Source of the DNA: CBDFKF01 sp965248765
Lineage (GTDB): Bacteria; Pseudomonadota; Alphaproteobacteria; VGEJ01
Assembly (NCBI GenBank): GCA_965248765.1
Contig: CBDFKF010000003.1
Location: 496,001-560,000, forward strand
Length of the DNA stretch: 64,000 nt
Direction of reading: 5' to 3'
Of this stretch, positions 1 to 9,653 are shown in pieces (within the stretch, counting starts at the first letter, position 1; every line of letters starts with the position of its first letter). Under the pieces are notes generated by a model that saw nothing but the letters and a program-made list of their open reading frames with translations, was not told the DNA's origin and ran no database searches. Both the position numbers and the translations under genes were made by a program.

Positions 1-52
1 GAGTAAGCCGCAGCTTGAGGGACGGATTCCATACGGCCCGGACCGCGGCCAG

Positions 53-1808
53 CTAATCGACGAGACCGGCCTTGCGCACGCCGTCCATCACGTGATCCAA
101 ATCTTCGCCATTTCGGTAAGGAAGGAAGCCAACCATCCCGGATACGTTGATCCGCGGATTGATCCTCTGCACCTCAGCCACAGCGGAGCCGGCCTCGTCG
201 CGCAGACCGAGGTGGGCATACGCCGCCGCCGCGAAAAGGTGGTTGGGCATAAAATCTCGAAACCGCTCCGTGGACCTGCGCAGGGCCACCGCGGCGTCCT
301 CGTAGTGGCGCGCCTGAAAGTAAGCGTGGCCGAGCGCCCATAGATACACGGGCGGATAGTGCGGGTTGCCGCGCTGGGCCCGCAGGATCAGCCCGATCGC
401 CTCGTCCGGCTCGCCGGACCAGCCCCAGGTTGAAATAGCCGTCCGGATCGTTCGGATCGAGGTCGATCGCGCGACGCGCCTCGATCACAGCGTCGTCGTG
501 CTGCTTTCGCCACAGCAAGACCTGCGAAAGGATCATGCGTGCGAGCGGAAGCGTATCGTCGAGGGCGATTGCCCGCGTCGCGAACTCGTAGGCCGGATCG
601 AGCGTCTCCTCCGGCTTGAGATTCCAGCGCTGATGCCAGGGGATCAGGTAGGTGGCGGCGATACCCGAGTAGGCCCGCGCGAAACCGCCGTCGAGCTCTA
701 CTGCCCGCCGGAACCACTCCTGCGCCTTCGCCATGCCCTCCTCTGTGTACAGGCTCAGCTGGTCGCGCCCGCGCAAGGTACAGTCATAGGCCTCGAGGTT
801 ATCCGTGCCGCGGCGCGCGACACGCTCCTCTTCCTCGGGGCTCAAATGGACCTTGAGCGCGGCGACGATCTCGCCGCTGAGCTCGTCCTGGAGATCGAAT
901 ATGTCGCCCAGCGCTCGGTCGTAACGTTCGGCCCATAGATGGTGTCCGGTCTCGGCGTCTATGAGCTGCGCTGTCACCCGTACGCGCTCGCCGGCGCGCC
1001 GGACACTGCCCTCGAGCACGTAGCGCACGCCGAGGTCGCGCGCGACCTCCTACACCTTCACCGAGCGCCCCTTGTAGGTGAAGCTCGAGTTGCGGGCGAT
1101 GACGAACAGACCGGCGATCTTGGAGAGGGTTGTGATGATGTCCTCGGACATGCCGTCGGCGAAGTAGCCTTGCTCGGGATCGCCACTCATGTTGTCGAAC
1201 GGGAGAACGGCAATGGAGGGGTGCTCCGAAGCGGCCTGCGGCGCAGGAGACGCCCCGCGACCACTCTCACCATCGCCGAGATCGACATCGAAAACGTGAA
1301 CCGCTTTGTCCATGTTCTTGACGGTGCGCCGACCGAGATCGCGGAAGGCGTGCGGCAGCTTGCCCTGGGCGTGCTCGACGACAGTGCCCGATACGTAGAC
1401 CCGACCCGGAGAGGCGATCTCCTGCAGTCGCGCCGCCAGGTTGACACCGTCGCCGTAGATGTCGTCGTCCTGAATGATCACATCGCCGAGGTTGACGCCG
1501 GCGCGAAACTCAATCCGCCGCTCGACTGATACATCATGGTTCTGCACGCGCATCGCGCGTTGAAAGGCAACGGCACAGTTAAGCGCGTCGACGACACTGG
1601 AGAACTCGACCAACAGGCCATCGCCGGTGGTCTTGACGATGCGCCCGTTGTGATGCGCGACCGTGGGCTGGATCAGCTCGTCGTGGAGCGCCGTGAGTGC
1701 GGCGAGCGGTCCCGATTCATCTGCGCCCATGAGCCGGCTGTAGCCGACCACATCGGTGCTGAGAATCGCCGCCAGACGGCGCGTCTCGGCCACTACCGCC
1801 ACGCCCAT
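53..1808 (-). pseudogene. Broken class III adenylate/guanylate cyclase with TPR domain
   Basis: The N-terminal part reads as a class III nucleotide cyclase: RRLAAILSTDVVGYSRLM near residues 9-26, a GDGLLVEF segment, and GDGVNLAARLQ. A linker (IAVLPFDNMSGDPEQ) and TPR repeats follow. Two lesions break it. An in-frame TAG lies at 1050-1052 between YKGRSVKV and EVARDLGV, and the frame continues unchanged after it. A frameshift near 410-425, after GYFNLG, moves the last TPRs (MYLWALGHAYFQARHYEDA) into another frame that ends at 53. The intact paralogue at 13358 reads straight through both places (DVREVSRQLGV), so the original gene was one cyclase-TPR protein. The first fragment still encodes the whole catalytic domain. 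Confidence 0.85.
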
Positions 1809-1940
1809 TCCATTCAGCGACTCTAGGAGGCAGCCAATAGTGTGTCCACTTGGAGGGGTGTCCGCTGCTGGCGGAGGTCACCGCTTGGCCGGTCAGCGTG
1901 CTATAGTCAGACCGTTGCGGCACCTGACAAGGCGATACCC

Positions 1941-2711
1941 ATGACATCGGCCGAGATCATCGACATTGACGGCGATACGACTTCCGAATGCGTGCTCAGG
2001 GTCCAGCTCGCGGCGGCTTATCGATTGGTGGACTACTTCGGCTGGACCGAGCTGATTTACGGCCACCTCACGGTGCGAGTCCCGGGGCCTGAGCGACACT
2101 TCCTCATCAACCCCTACGGGCTCAATTATGACGAGGTCACCGCCTCGAACCTCGTCAAGATTGACTGCGACGGCAACATCATCGGCAACACCGAGTATCC
2201 GGTGAACGCCGCTGGCTTCGTCATCCACTCGGCGATCCACATGGCAGACACCGCCAACAAATGCGTGATGCACACCCACAGCCGCGCGGGCATGGCGATT
2301 GCCGCGATCAAAGAAGGCCTGCAGCAGGTCAGCATGTGTGCGACCACCTTCTACGGGCAAATTGCCTACCACGATTTCGAAGGGCCCAGCCTGCACCTCG
2401 ACGAGCGCGAGCGCCTGCTTGCCGACCTCGGTGGCAAAAAGGCGATGATCCTGCGCAACCATGGCCTACTGACCGTCGGCAAAACGGTGGCCGAGACGTT
2501 CGTGCGCCTCCACCGGCTTGAGCGCGCCTGCCAAGTGCAGCTCGACGCGGCTGCGGCAGGTACCCTCAACCACCTGGCGACCGAGGTCTCACGCAAGGCC
2601 CATGAGGACACCCAGGCGTTCGTCGATCAGGAAGGCTATGGGCCCGGTGCGCTGGAGTACGCGGCGCTCGTCCGCAAGGTCGATAAGATCGATCCGACCT
2701 ACAGCACCTGA
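1941..2711 (+). CDS. Class II aldolase/adducin family protein
   Basis: A 256-residue protein of the class II aldolase/adducin fold, a family of zinc-dependent aldolases and epimerases acting on small sugar phosphates or hydroxy acids. The metal-site signature MHTHSRAG is visible (His111 and His113), and NHGLLTVG at about 173-180 gives the later conserved histidine. I chose the ATG at 1941 because the family begins shortly before the conserved ECVLRVQLAAAYRL helix; the reading frame extends further upstream but that sequence looks non-coding. The substrate cannot be told from sequence. It is monocistronic and convergent with the next gene, with a hairpin between them. Confidence 0.85.
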   Translation: MTSAEIIDIDGDTTSECVLRVQLAAAYRLVDYFGWTELIYGHLTVRVPGPERHFLINPYGLNYDEVTASNLVKIDCDGNIIGNTEYPVNAAGFVIHSAIHMADTANKCVMHTHSRAGMAIAAIKEGLQQVSMCATTFYGQIAYHDFEGPSLHLDERERLLADLGGKKAMILRNHGLLTVGKTVAETFVRLHRLERACQVQLDAAAAGTLNHLATEVSRKAHEDTQAFVDQEGYGPGALEYAALVRKVDKIDPTYST

Positions 2712-2735
2712 AGGCCGCCTGGCCGCGGGCGGCCT
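2712..2735. terminator. Hairpin between convergent genes
   Basis: AGGCCGCC (2712-2719) pairs with GGCGGCCT (2728-2735) across an 8-base loop. It starts right after the aldolase stop codon and touches the stop of the opposite gene. No T-run follows, so it may act as a bidirectional hairpin terminator rather than a classical intrinsic one. Confidence 0.45.
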
Positions 2736-3549
2736 ATAGCGTGGTACCCGGCATGGCCAACGCATGGGCAGTGAGTTCGCGGGTAACAAACTCGTAGGCC
2801 TCGTCGACCGAATCCGTGCGGAAGAAGAGATCGGTGTCGTACGGATCGATCATCCCGCGACGCGCCAGGACGTCGAAATCGACGACCTCTGACCAGAACT
2901 CGGTACCGAACAGGACCACGGGCATCCGCTTCTTCAGCTTGAGCGTCTGGATCAGCGTCATCAGCTCGAACAGCTCATCGAGTGTGCCAAAACCGCCCGG
3001 CATCACCACGACCGCCTTGGCAAGATAGGCGAACCAGAACTTGCGCATGAAGAAGTAATGGAACTCGAAGGCGAGTTGGCGGGTCACGTAGGGGTTATCG
3101 AACTCCTCAACCGGGATCGAGATGGTGAGGCCGATGTTCAGGCCCTTGGCCTCCGAGGCGCCGCGGTTGGCCGCCTCCATGATGCCCGGCCCGTCGCCGG
3201 TGCAGACGACGAAGCGACGGCCGCCTGATTTGAGGTTCTTCGACCACTCGGTGAAGCGCGCGGCCAGCGTCCGCGCATCCTCGTAGTAGCGCGACATCTC
3301 GAAGCGGTTCTCGGCGTGCGCAAGATCGCCGTTGCCGGCCTGGGCGTCAGCAAGCTCCGCCTCGGCGGTCTCACGTGAAGGGATGCGGGCCGAACCGAAG
3401 AACACGATGGTGTCCTCGATCTCGTAGTGCGCGAATCGCGATTCCGGTTCCAGATACTCCGCAAGAAAGCGCAGCGGCCGGCCGTCGCGGCTGTCGAGAA
3501 AGGCGCTGTTGCGGTACGCCTTCGGCTTACGCTCAGTCGGCTCGGTCAT
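2734..3549 (-). CDS. LOG-family (TIGR00730-like) nucleotide phosphoribohydrolase
   Basis: A 271-residue cytosolic protein of the LOG/YgdH family, often mis-named lysine decarboxylase. Known members cleave the N-glycosidic bond of nucleoside 5'-monophosphates. The diagnostic motif PGGFGTLDE is at residues 184-192 and GDGPGIMEA at 118-126. An N-terminal extension of about 45 residues precedes the Rossmann-like core (IVFFGSARI), placing it in the longer bacterial type rather than the short plant-type LOG. It lies 12 bases downstream of the efflux permease gene on the same strand and may be co-transcribed, but no functional link is evident. Confidence 0.85.
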   Translation of the reverse strand: MTEPTERKPKAYRNSAFLDSRDGRPLRFLAEYLEPESRFAHYEIEDTIVFFGSARIPSRETAEAELADAQAGNGDLAHAENRFEMSRYYEDARTLAARFTEWSKNLKSGGRRFVVCTGDGPGIMEAANRGASEAKGLNIGLTISIPVEEFDNPYVTRQLAFEFHYFFMRKFWFAYLAKAVVVMPGGFGTLDELFELMTLIQTLKLKKRMPVVLFGTEFWSEVVDFDVLARRGMIDPYDTDLFFRTDSVDEAYEFVTRELTAHALAMPGTTL

Positions 3550-3561
3550 GGCGCGAGAGTA

Positions 3562-6500
3562 CTATTCCGCGGGCGCAGCGACGAACTCGCCATGCTCGAC
3601 CTCCATCGCACTCAGGCGGCGCGCGATATGGCCGGACGGCTTGGTGAAGCGGGCGAGCAGAAAATAGAGGATAGGTACGAGGAACAGGCTCAAGAGAGTG
3701 GCCACGCTGATGCCGCCGATGATGACGATGCCGAGCGCGCGGCGGGACTCGGCGCCGGCGCCGGAGGCGAGCGCCAACGGCATGGCGCCGAAGGCGGTGG
3801 CAATGGTGGTCATGAGGATCGGGCGCAGGCGGGTGACCGCCGCCTCGCTGACAGCCGAGCGGATGTCGTAGCCACGATCGCGAAGTTGGTTGGCAAACTC
3901 CACGATGAGGATCGAGTTCTTCGCGATCAGACCGATCAGCATGATTATCCCGATCTGGGTATAGACGTTGAGCGAGAGATCGGTCAGCAACATTGCTCCG
4001 AACGCACCGGTCACGGCAAGCGGCACCGCCAGCATGATGATAAGCGGGTGCATGAAGCTCTCGAACTGCGCGGCGAGCGCCAGGAACACGATCAGAAGCG
4101 CGAGCCCGAAGGTCACATAGAGCGCCGTGGTCGACCGCTTGAACTCGCGCGATTCGCCTTGGTAGGTGACCCGCGCCTCGGGCGGCATCACATCCGCGGC
4201 GACCTGATCGAGATAGGCGACCGCATCACCGATCGGGTAGCCCGGCGCCAGCGAGGCCGAGACCGTGACGGCGCGCAGGCGGTCGACGCGCTTGAGCTCG
4301 CGGGCGCCAGCCGCCTCCTCGAACGTGACGAGGTTCGAGAGCGGGATCAGCCGGCCCGTCGTCTGCGAACGCACATAGAGGCGGTGGAGGTCGTCGGGGT
4401 TGGCGCGATCCTCGGCCCGCGCCTGTAGCACGACGTTGTACTCCTTGCCCCCGCGCACGAAGGTCGTGACGAAGCGCGCGCCGAGCAGCACTTCGAGCGT
4501 GCGCCCTATCTCCTCGATCGAGATGCCGAGATCGCCGGCACGGTTGCGGTCGATCTCCACCTTGAGCTCGGGGCGAGTCTCCTTGTAGTCCAGGTCAACA
4601 TTGATCAAGCTCGGATTCTCCGCCCGCGCTCTGTCGACAATGCGCCCACCCCACTCGGCGAGCACCTCATAGGTCGGGCCGCCTATCACCATCTGGATCG
4701 GCGCGCTGAAAAAGCGCTGGCCGAGGCTTGCTGGATTGATCGCGTAGGCGCGCACCCCGGGCACCGCGACGAGCTTCGGGAAGATCTCACCCACCACCGC
4801 CTGTTGGCTGATCTCCCGATCGCCCCAATCCTTGAGGCGCACGAGCGAGAACGCAGAGTTGACCTGGCCGGGGCGACCGAACGAGGGCGCCAGGATGGTG
4901 AAAATACGAACCGCGTCGCCGCGGTCACGAAGCGGCTGAAGCGCTTCCTCGATTTCGAGAACGTAGCGCCGGGTGTACTCGAGGCTCGCACCCTCAGGTG
5001 CCAAGATCGGGATGAAGATCACGCCACGATCCTCGACCGGCGCGAACTCTCGCGGTAGCCGCTGAAACAGCTCATACGCGAGGCCCGAGACCGCGATACC
5101 GATGGCCAGGACCACGATTGGCATGTTGAGCGAGCGCGCCACGAGCCACCCATAACCCCGGTGCATCGCCGCAAAACCGATCTCCGTCAGTCGGTATAGG
5201 ACCGCCTCCTCGCGCGCCGGGCGCAACAGCTTCGAGCACATCATCGGCGTGAGAGTGAGTGCCACGAGCGAGGAAAAGATGACGGCGGCCGCTACCGCGA
5301 TGCCGAACTCGCGGAACAGGCGCCCGGTGTTGCCCTCCATGAACGAGATCGGCACGAACACCGCCACCAGCACGATCGTGGTGGCGATTACGGCGAACGC
5401 GATCTGCCGCGCCCCGCGCACCGCCGCCAGGAGCGGCGGCTCACCGCGCTCGATGCGACGGTGGATGTTCTCCAACACCACGATCGCATCGTCGACGACC
5501 AAACCGATGGCCAGCACCATCGCGAGCAGAGTCAGGACGTTGATCGAGTACCCCAGCGCGGCAAGCACCATGAACGAGGCGATCACCGAGACCGGGATCG
5601 CCATCACCGGGATCAGCGTCGCACGGAACGAGCGTAAGAAAACGAAGATGACCGCAAGCACCAGTGTGAGCGCTATCCCGATGGCGACGAAGACCTCCTG
5701 GATCGACTGACGGATAAAGATGGATTGGTCGTAGGAGACATCGAGCGCCATCCCTTCGGGCAAGGTCGGCCGAAGGCGCTCGACCTCATCGGCGATGCCG
5801 TTGGCGACATCGAGGGTGTTGGCCTTCGACTGCTTAACGATGCCGAGGCCCACCGCGTTCTGGCCGTTGGCGCGGAGCTCGCTCCGCACATCCTCAGGCC
5901 CAAGCTCCACGCGGGCGATCTCGCCAAGACGTACGAGATAGTCATTGCCCTGTTTGACCACCACGTCGCGGAACTCCTCGGGCGTCTTCAGCGCTGACTC
6001 GGTACGCACCGAGACCTCTCGCCGGATCGATTCGATGCGCCCCGACGGCAGCTCGACGTTTTGTCTGCGAAGCGCCGTCTCGACATCTTGGGCGGTGAGC
6101 TCCCGCGCTGCCATAGCGGCGGCGTCGAGCCAAATGCGCATGGCGTAGCGGCGGCCGGCGCCGACCCGGACTCGGGCCACACCAGAGACCGTCGACAGCG
6201 GATCGACCAGGAATCGCTCGGCGTAGTCGGTCAGCTCGAGCTGACTCAATCGATCGCTCGTCATCGCCACCCAAATGATGGCGCGAGCATCCGAATCTGT
6301 CTTGGCCACCCGTGGAATCTCAGCTTCCTCCGGCAGGCGGCCGATCGCCCGTGCGACACGGTCGCGCACATCGTTGGCAGCCCCGTCGATATCGCGGTTG
6401 ATCTTGAACTCGATACTGACCGACGACGACTCCTCGCGACTGTTCGAGGTGATGGTGTCGATTCCCTCGATGCCGGCAATCGCCTCCTCGATGATCTGCG

Positions 6501-6690
6501 TCACCTGGGTCTCGATGATCTGTGACGAAGCGCCACGGTACGTGGTGTTGACCGAAACCACCGGCTTGTCGATGTCGGGGTACTCCCGCACCGTGAGCTG
6601 ATCGAAGGCGAATAGTCCGAAAATCAGGAGGACCGCGCTCAAGACCGTCGCCAGCACCGGTCGGCGGATGGAGACGTCGGAGAGGATCAT
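3562..6690 (-). CDS. RND efflux transporter permease (HAE-1/AcrB type)
   Basis: A 1042-residue inner-membrane proton-driven RND pump, the expected length for AcrB/MexB-type multidrug permeases. The first membrane helix (residues about 10-28) is followed by the porter domain. The TM4 proton-relay pair appears in GLVVDDAIVVLENI, and the matching TM10 lysine in GLIAKNSILIVEFANQL. Two internally similar halves each carry a cluster of hydrophobic helices. Its start codon overlaps the stop of the adaptor gene by 4 bases (ATGA), so the two are translationally coupled. No outer-membrane TolC-type partner is encoded next to it. Confidence 0.95.
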   Translation of the reverse strand: MILSDVSIRRPVLATVLSAVLLIFGLFAFDQLTVREYPDIDKPVVSVNTTYRGASSQIIETQVTQIIEEAIAGIEGIDTITSNSREESSSVSIEFKINRDIDGAANDVRDRVARAIGRLPEEAEIPRVAKTDSDARAIIWVAMTSDRLSQLELTDYAERFLVDPLSTVSGVARVRVGAGRRYAMRIWLDAAAMAARELTAQDVETALRRQNVELPSGRIESIRREVSVRTESALKTPEEFRDVVVKQGNDYLVRLGEIARVELGPEDVRSELRANGQNAVGLGIVKQSKANTLDVANGIADEVERLRPTLPEGMALDVSYDQSIFIRQSIQEVFVAIGIALTLVLAVIFVFLRSFRATLIPVMAIPVSVIASFMVLAALGYSINVLTLLAMVLAIGLVVDDAIVVLENIHRRIERGEPPLLAAVRGARQIAFAVIATTIVLVAVFVPISFMEGNTGRLFREFGIAVAAAVIFSSLVALTLTPMMCSKLLRPAREEAVLYRLTEIGFAAMHRGYGWLVARSLNMPIVVLAIGIAVSGLAYELFQRLPREFAPVEDRGVIFIPILAPEGASLEYTRRYVLEIEEALQPLRDRGDAVRIFTILAPSFGRPGQVNSAFSLVRLKDWGDREISQQAVVGEIFPKLVAVPGVRAYAINPASLGQRFFSAPIQMVIGGPTYEVLAEWGGRIVDRARAENPSLINVDLDYKETRPELKVEIDRNRAGDLGISIEEIGRTLEVLLGARFVTTFVRGGKEYNVVLQARAEDRANPDDLHRLYVRSQTTGRLIPLSNLVTFEEAAGARELKRVDRLRAVTVSASLAPGYPIGDAVAYLDQVAADVMPPEARVTYQGESREFKRSTTALYVTFGLALLIVFLALAAQFESFMHPLIIMLAVPLAVTGAFGAMLLTDLSLNVYTQIGIIMLIGLIAKNSILIVEFANQLRDRGYDIRSAVSEAAVTRLRPILMTTIATAFGAMPLALASGAGAESRRALGIVIIGGISVATLLSLFLVPILYFLLARFTKPSGHIARRLSAMEVEHGEFVAAPAE

Positions 6691-7790
6691 CCTTCGCTCT
6701 CGCCAGCCTCCGGGCCGGACTCAGCCGGATTGACCACCTGGATCGGCGAGCCGTCGCGCACTTTCTGCACGCCACCGATAATGACGTCGATGCCGGGTGC
6801 GAGGCCTGAGGAGACCTCTACCTTGCCGCCGCGATGCACGCCGATCTCGACCGGCGTGCGCACCGCCATCCCTTCGATCACGGCGAACACGTACTGGCTA
6901 TCGCCGCTGCTGATGATCGCCTCTTCCGGGATCAGCACCGCGTCCTCGCGGCGCGAGACCACCAGCGTTGCGGACAGGAACATGCCGGGCTTGAGAAGGT
7001 CGTCGGGATTGGGCAGAACGGTGCGTACCTGGACGGAGCGGGTGTCGGTATCGATTCGCGAATCGATGGTCTCGACCCGGCCCTCGAAGCGACGGTCAGG
7101 GTAGGCAATACTGCGCGCCTCGACGGTCTGCCCGACCTCGACGGCGGCAAGCGCGGTCTCCGGCACACGGAAGTCGACCTTGATCCGGGTGGTGTCGTCG
7201 AGCGTGGTGATCTCATCGCCTGGCCGAATGAGAGTGCCAACACTGATCCGGCGCAGGCCGAGTCGTCCGGAGAACGGTGCGTCGACACGATAGTCCGCGA
7301 GCATCAGCTCGCGCGCACGCACCCGCGCCTCGCTGGTCTGCACCTCAGCGTCAAGCTCATCGAGGCGCGAGGCCGAGACATTGCCGCTCTCGCGGAGCTT
7401 GCGCGCGCGATCATGGAGCCGACGGGCGATGTCGAGCTCGGCGCACATCTCCTCGAACTCGGCGTGCATGGCGCCAGCATCGAGCTCGACCAGAACAATG
7501 CCCTTCTCCACCCATTGCCCTTCGCGAAAGCTGATGCTGGTGACGATGCCGGAGACCGAGGAGGTAAGACTAACCGCCTCGTAGGCCCGCGCGGTTCCGA
7601 CTGCCTCCACCGACGTCGTGACCTCGCCGGTTGCTGCGGTCGCCACCTCCACCAGCACGGCCTGGTCGCCGCCGCCGCGGGCAGCCTGGGCACCATCACC
7701 GTCAGGAAACAGTTGGTCGCGGTAGTGCCACGCACCGGCGGCACCCGCAGCCAGTACAGCGACGACAACAATTTGCGATATGGCTCTCAT
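6687..7790 (-). CDS. RND efflux periplasmic adaptor subunit (membrane fusion protein)
   Basis: A 367-residue periplasmic adaptor that bridges an RND pump to an outer-membrane channel. An N-terminal hydrophobic anchor (IVVVAVLAAGAAGAW) is followed by a barrel-sandwich (lipoyl-like) half, an alpha hairpin (about residues 105-150), the second half VDAPFSGRLGLRRISVG, then beta-barrel and membrane-proximal domains. It is the first gene of a two-gene pump operon; its last codons overlap the permease start. The 112 bases upstream separate it from the divergent deacetylase gene and must hold its promoter. No dedicated regulator gene sits alongside. Confidence 0.93.
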   Translation of the reverse strand: MRAISQIVVVAVLAAGAAGAWHYRDQLFPDGDGAQAARGGGDQAVLVEVATAATGEVTTSVEAVGTARAYEAVSLTSSVSGIVTSISFREGQWVEKGIVLVELDAGAMHAEFEEMCAELDIARRLHDRARKLRESGNVSASRLDELDAEVQTSEARVRARELMLADYRVDAPFSGRLGLRRISVGTLIRPGDEITTLDDTTRIKVDFRVPETALAAVEVGQTVEARSIAYPDRRFEGRVETIDSRIDTDTRSVQVRTVLPNPDDLLKPGMFLSATLVVSRREDAVLIPEEAIISSGDSQYVFAVIEGMAVRTPVEIGVHRGGKVEVSSGLAPGIDVIIGGVQKVRDGSPIQVVNPAESGPEAGESEG

Positions 7791-7902
7791 GGCGGAACAG
7801 GCTCAAACGCCCAGCGGCGCGCGCTGCTCTGAGGGTAGCATTTCTCGGCTAAACCGTGGACAGTGCCCAACCTCAGCGCCCATCACAACTCTGTCACCCG
7901 CC

Positions 7903-8829
7903 ATGACAACCCTTTATTACAGCCATCCGGCGTTTCTCGATCATGACACCGGCCCCGGACATCCCGAACGGGCCGAACGCCTGAGCGCCGTTGAAGCAGC
8001 GCTCGCCGGGCCAGCCTTCGCCGCCCTCGAGCGACGCGAGCCGCCCAAGGCCGAGATCGAGCAGCTCGCCCGGGTACATCCCGAGGAGCACGTACGGGCA
8101 GTGCTCGATGCCGTCCCCGAATCGGGTCATGTGCGGCTCGATCCCGACACGGTGATGTCGCCCGGATCGGGTGAAGCAGCGCTGCGCGCGGCCGGGGCGC
8201 TGGTGGCGGCTGTGGATGCGGTCGCCGGAGGCGAGGCGACAAATGCCTTCTGCGCGGTTCGCCCATGTGGCCACCACGCCGAGCCGGCACGGCCCATGGG
8301 GTTCTGTATCTTCAACAATGTCGCCATCGGCGCCTTGCACGCGCGCGAAAACCACGGCCAGAAGCGGGTGGCGGTAGTCGATTTCGACGTCCACCACGGC
8401 AATGGTACGCAGGCCTCGTTCGCCGAGGACGCAGCGCTGTTCTTCGCTTCGTCGCACCAGTACCCCTTCTACCCGGGCACCGGCGCCCGCTCGGAGAGGG
8501 GCGTCGGCAATATCTTCAACGAGCCGTTGGCAGCGGGCGCGGGTTCGGACGAGTTCCGCGCCGCCTGGGGCGATCGCCTGCTGCCGGCGCTCGAGACGTT
8601 CGGTCCAGACTTCCTCCTGATCTCGGCCGGCTTCGACGCCCACGCCGACGACCCGCTGGCCGGCCTCAATCTCACCGATAACGACTTCGCGTGGGTGACG
8701 CGGGAGCTGCTCGGCATCGCTGGCCGGGTCTGCGGCGGCCGCGTGGTGTCGGTGACCGAGGGTGGCTATGACCTGGACGCCCTTGCGCGCTGCGCCGCGA
8801 TCCACGTCTCCGGACTGATGCCTGCCTAG
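7903..8829 (+). CDS. Histone deacetylase-like family protein (zinc amidohydrolase)
   Basis: A 308-residue member of the arginase/deacetylase fold, the family of acetoin-utilisation AcuC, acetylpolyamine amidohydrolases and bacterial HDAC homologues. The catalytic histidine pair is at 124-125 (CGHHAEPARPMGFC). The zinc ligands lie in DFDVHHGNGTQ (Asp162, His164) and in SAGFDAHADDP. The start at 7903 (MTTLYYSHPAF) matches the family N-terminus; upstream in-frame codons look untranslated. The substrate is unknown, with protein lysine or a small acetylated amine both possible. It heads a same-strand run leading into the DUF4389 gene and xseB. Confidence 0.92.
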   Translation: MTTLYYSHPAFLDHDTGPGHPERAERLSAVEAALAGPAFAALERREPPKAEIEQLARVHPEEHVRAVLDAVPESGHVRLDPDTVMSPGSGEAALRAAGALVAAVDAVAGGEATNAFCAVRPCGHHAEPARPMGFCIFNNVAIGALHARENHGQKRVAVVDFDVHHGNGTQASFAEDAALFFASSHQYPFYPGTGARSERGVGNIFNEPLAAGAGSDEFRAAWGDRLLPALETFGPDFLLISAGFDAHADDPLAGLNLTDNDFAWVTRELLGIAGRVCGGRVVSVTEGGYDLDALARCAAIHVSGLMPA

Positions 8830-8845
8830 CATCTGACTGTCACGC

Positions 8846-8868
8846 CTCGCCCCTAGCGAACGGGCGAG
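8846..8868 (+). terminator. Short hairpin after the deacetylase gene
   Basis: CTCGCCC (8846-8852) pairs with GGGCGAG (8862-8868) over a 9-base loop, 17 bases after the deacetylase stop. No T-run follows, so termination strength is uncertain. Confidence 0.3.
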
Positions 8869-8917
8869 TGCCTCCCATATATGAACGAGCGCTTCGATGT
8901 GAACTGGGAGGCTAGTT

Positions 8918-9271
8918 GTGGACGAGATCAACCGGGAGCATCTGACCAAAGGCAGCACCTGGCGGCGGGCCATCTACATGGTCCTGTTTGCTGTGATCTA
9001 CCGTATCACCGAGTTTGTGCTGTTCGCAGTCGTGGTCATTCAGTTCCTGTTCAAGCTGTTGACGGGCCGCGCCAACGAACAACTGCGCACGGCGGGCCAG
9101 AATCTCGGCGCCTACATCCGCGAAATGGTGCTGTTCCTCACCTTCGCGACCGAGGACATGCCCTACCCCTTCGGTCCCTGGCCCAGCGCTGGCGCCGTCG
9201 TGGCCAAGCCAAGCGGCACCGGCCGGCGCCGTCCCAAGGGTCCGCCAGCCAGCCAGACGAGCAACGCCTAG
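8918..9271 (+). CDS. DUF4389 domain-containing membrane protein
   Basis: A 117-residue protein with a strongly hydrophobic stretch at about residues 18-48 followed by a conserved cytoplasmic segment (LLTGRANEQLRTAGQNLG and FLTFATEDMPYPFGPWP). That is the DUF4389 pattern found next to xseB and isoprenoid genes in proteobacteria. The GTG start at 8918 is supported by a GGGAGG ribosome-binding site at 8906-8911 with 6-base spacing. The C-terminal tail is basic and low complexity. Function is unknown; the family is presumed to be an inner-membrane protein. Confidence 0.85.
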   Translation: MDEINREHLTKGSTWRRAIYMVLFAVIYRITEFVLFAVVVIQFLFKLLTGRANEQLRTAGQNLGAYIREMVLFLTFATEDMPYPFGPWPSAGAVVAKPSGTGRRRPKGPPASQTSNA

Positions 9272-9292
9272 CCGATACCCAGAGCGCCCACC

Positions 9293-9319
9293 GCGACCGC
9301 CCGAGTCGGGGGCGGTCGC
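9293..9319 (+). terminator. GC-rich hairpin downstream of the DUF4389 gene
   Basis: GCGACCGCCC (9293-9302) pairs perfectly with GGGCGGTCGC (9310-9319) across a 7-base loop. It lies between the DUF4389 stop and xseB and likely separates the two transcription units. No T-run is seen. Confidence 0.5.
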
Positions 9320-9380
9320 GAGCCGGCGAGCACCAGTTGCCTCGCGCCGTGCCGCGCCCTAGAGTGCAGCGGGGCCGAGG

Positions 9381-9653
9381 ATGGGTAGCGACGACGGTTC
9401 GGCAGAACGGGGGGACATCCCCCGCGAAATCCAAGAGATGAGCTTCGAACACGCGCGCGAGGCCCTTGAGGCCATAATTGCGCGTCTCGAAGCGGGCGAT
9501 GTGAACCTCGACGAATCGATCGAGATCTACAGCCGCGGAACGCAACTGCTGCGCCATTGTGAAGCCAAGCTCAAAGGTGCGCAGGAGCGCGTGGAGAAGA
9601 TCGTCGCTGGCCCCGACGGCACGGTGACCGCCGAGCCGACCAAGCTTGAGTGA
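9381..9653 (+). CDS. xseB: Exodeoxyribonuclease VII small subunit
   Basis: A 90-residue protein whose core SFEHAREALEAIIARLEAGD..LDESIEIYSRGTQLLRHCEAKL is the XseB signature, with hydrophobic heptads and the conserved central Gly-Asp turn. XseB binds the large subunit XseA to form exonuclease VII, which degrades single-stranded DNA. The N-terminal 20 residues are a non-conserved extension. Its last codons overlap the proposed TTG start of ispA by 8 bases, giving an xseB-ispA-dxs transcription unit as in many alphaproteobacteria. Confidence 0.93.
   Translation: MGSDDGSAERGDIPREIQEMSFEHAREALEAIIARLEAGDVNLDESIEIYSRGTQLLRHCEAKLKGAQERVEKIVAGPDGTVTAEPTKLE

Noticed and set aside
1885..1907. Promoter of the class II aldolase gene (TTGGCC and TATAGT)
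   Set aside because: The -10-like box is plausible, but the two elements are only 11 bases apart and no better -35 is seen.
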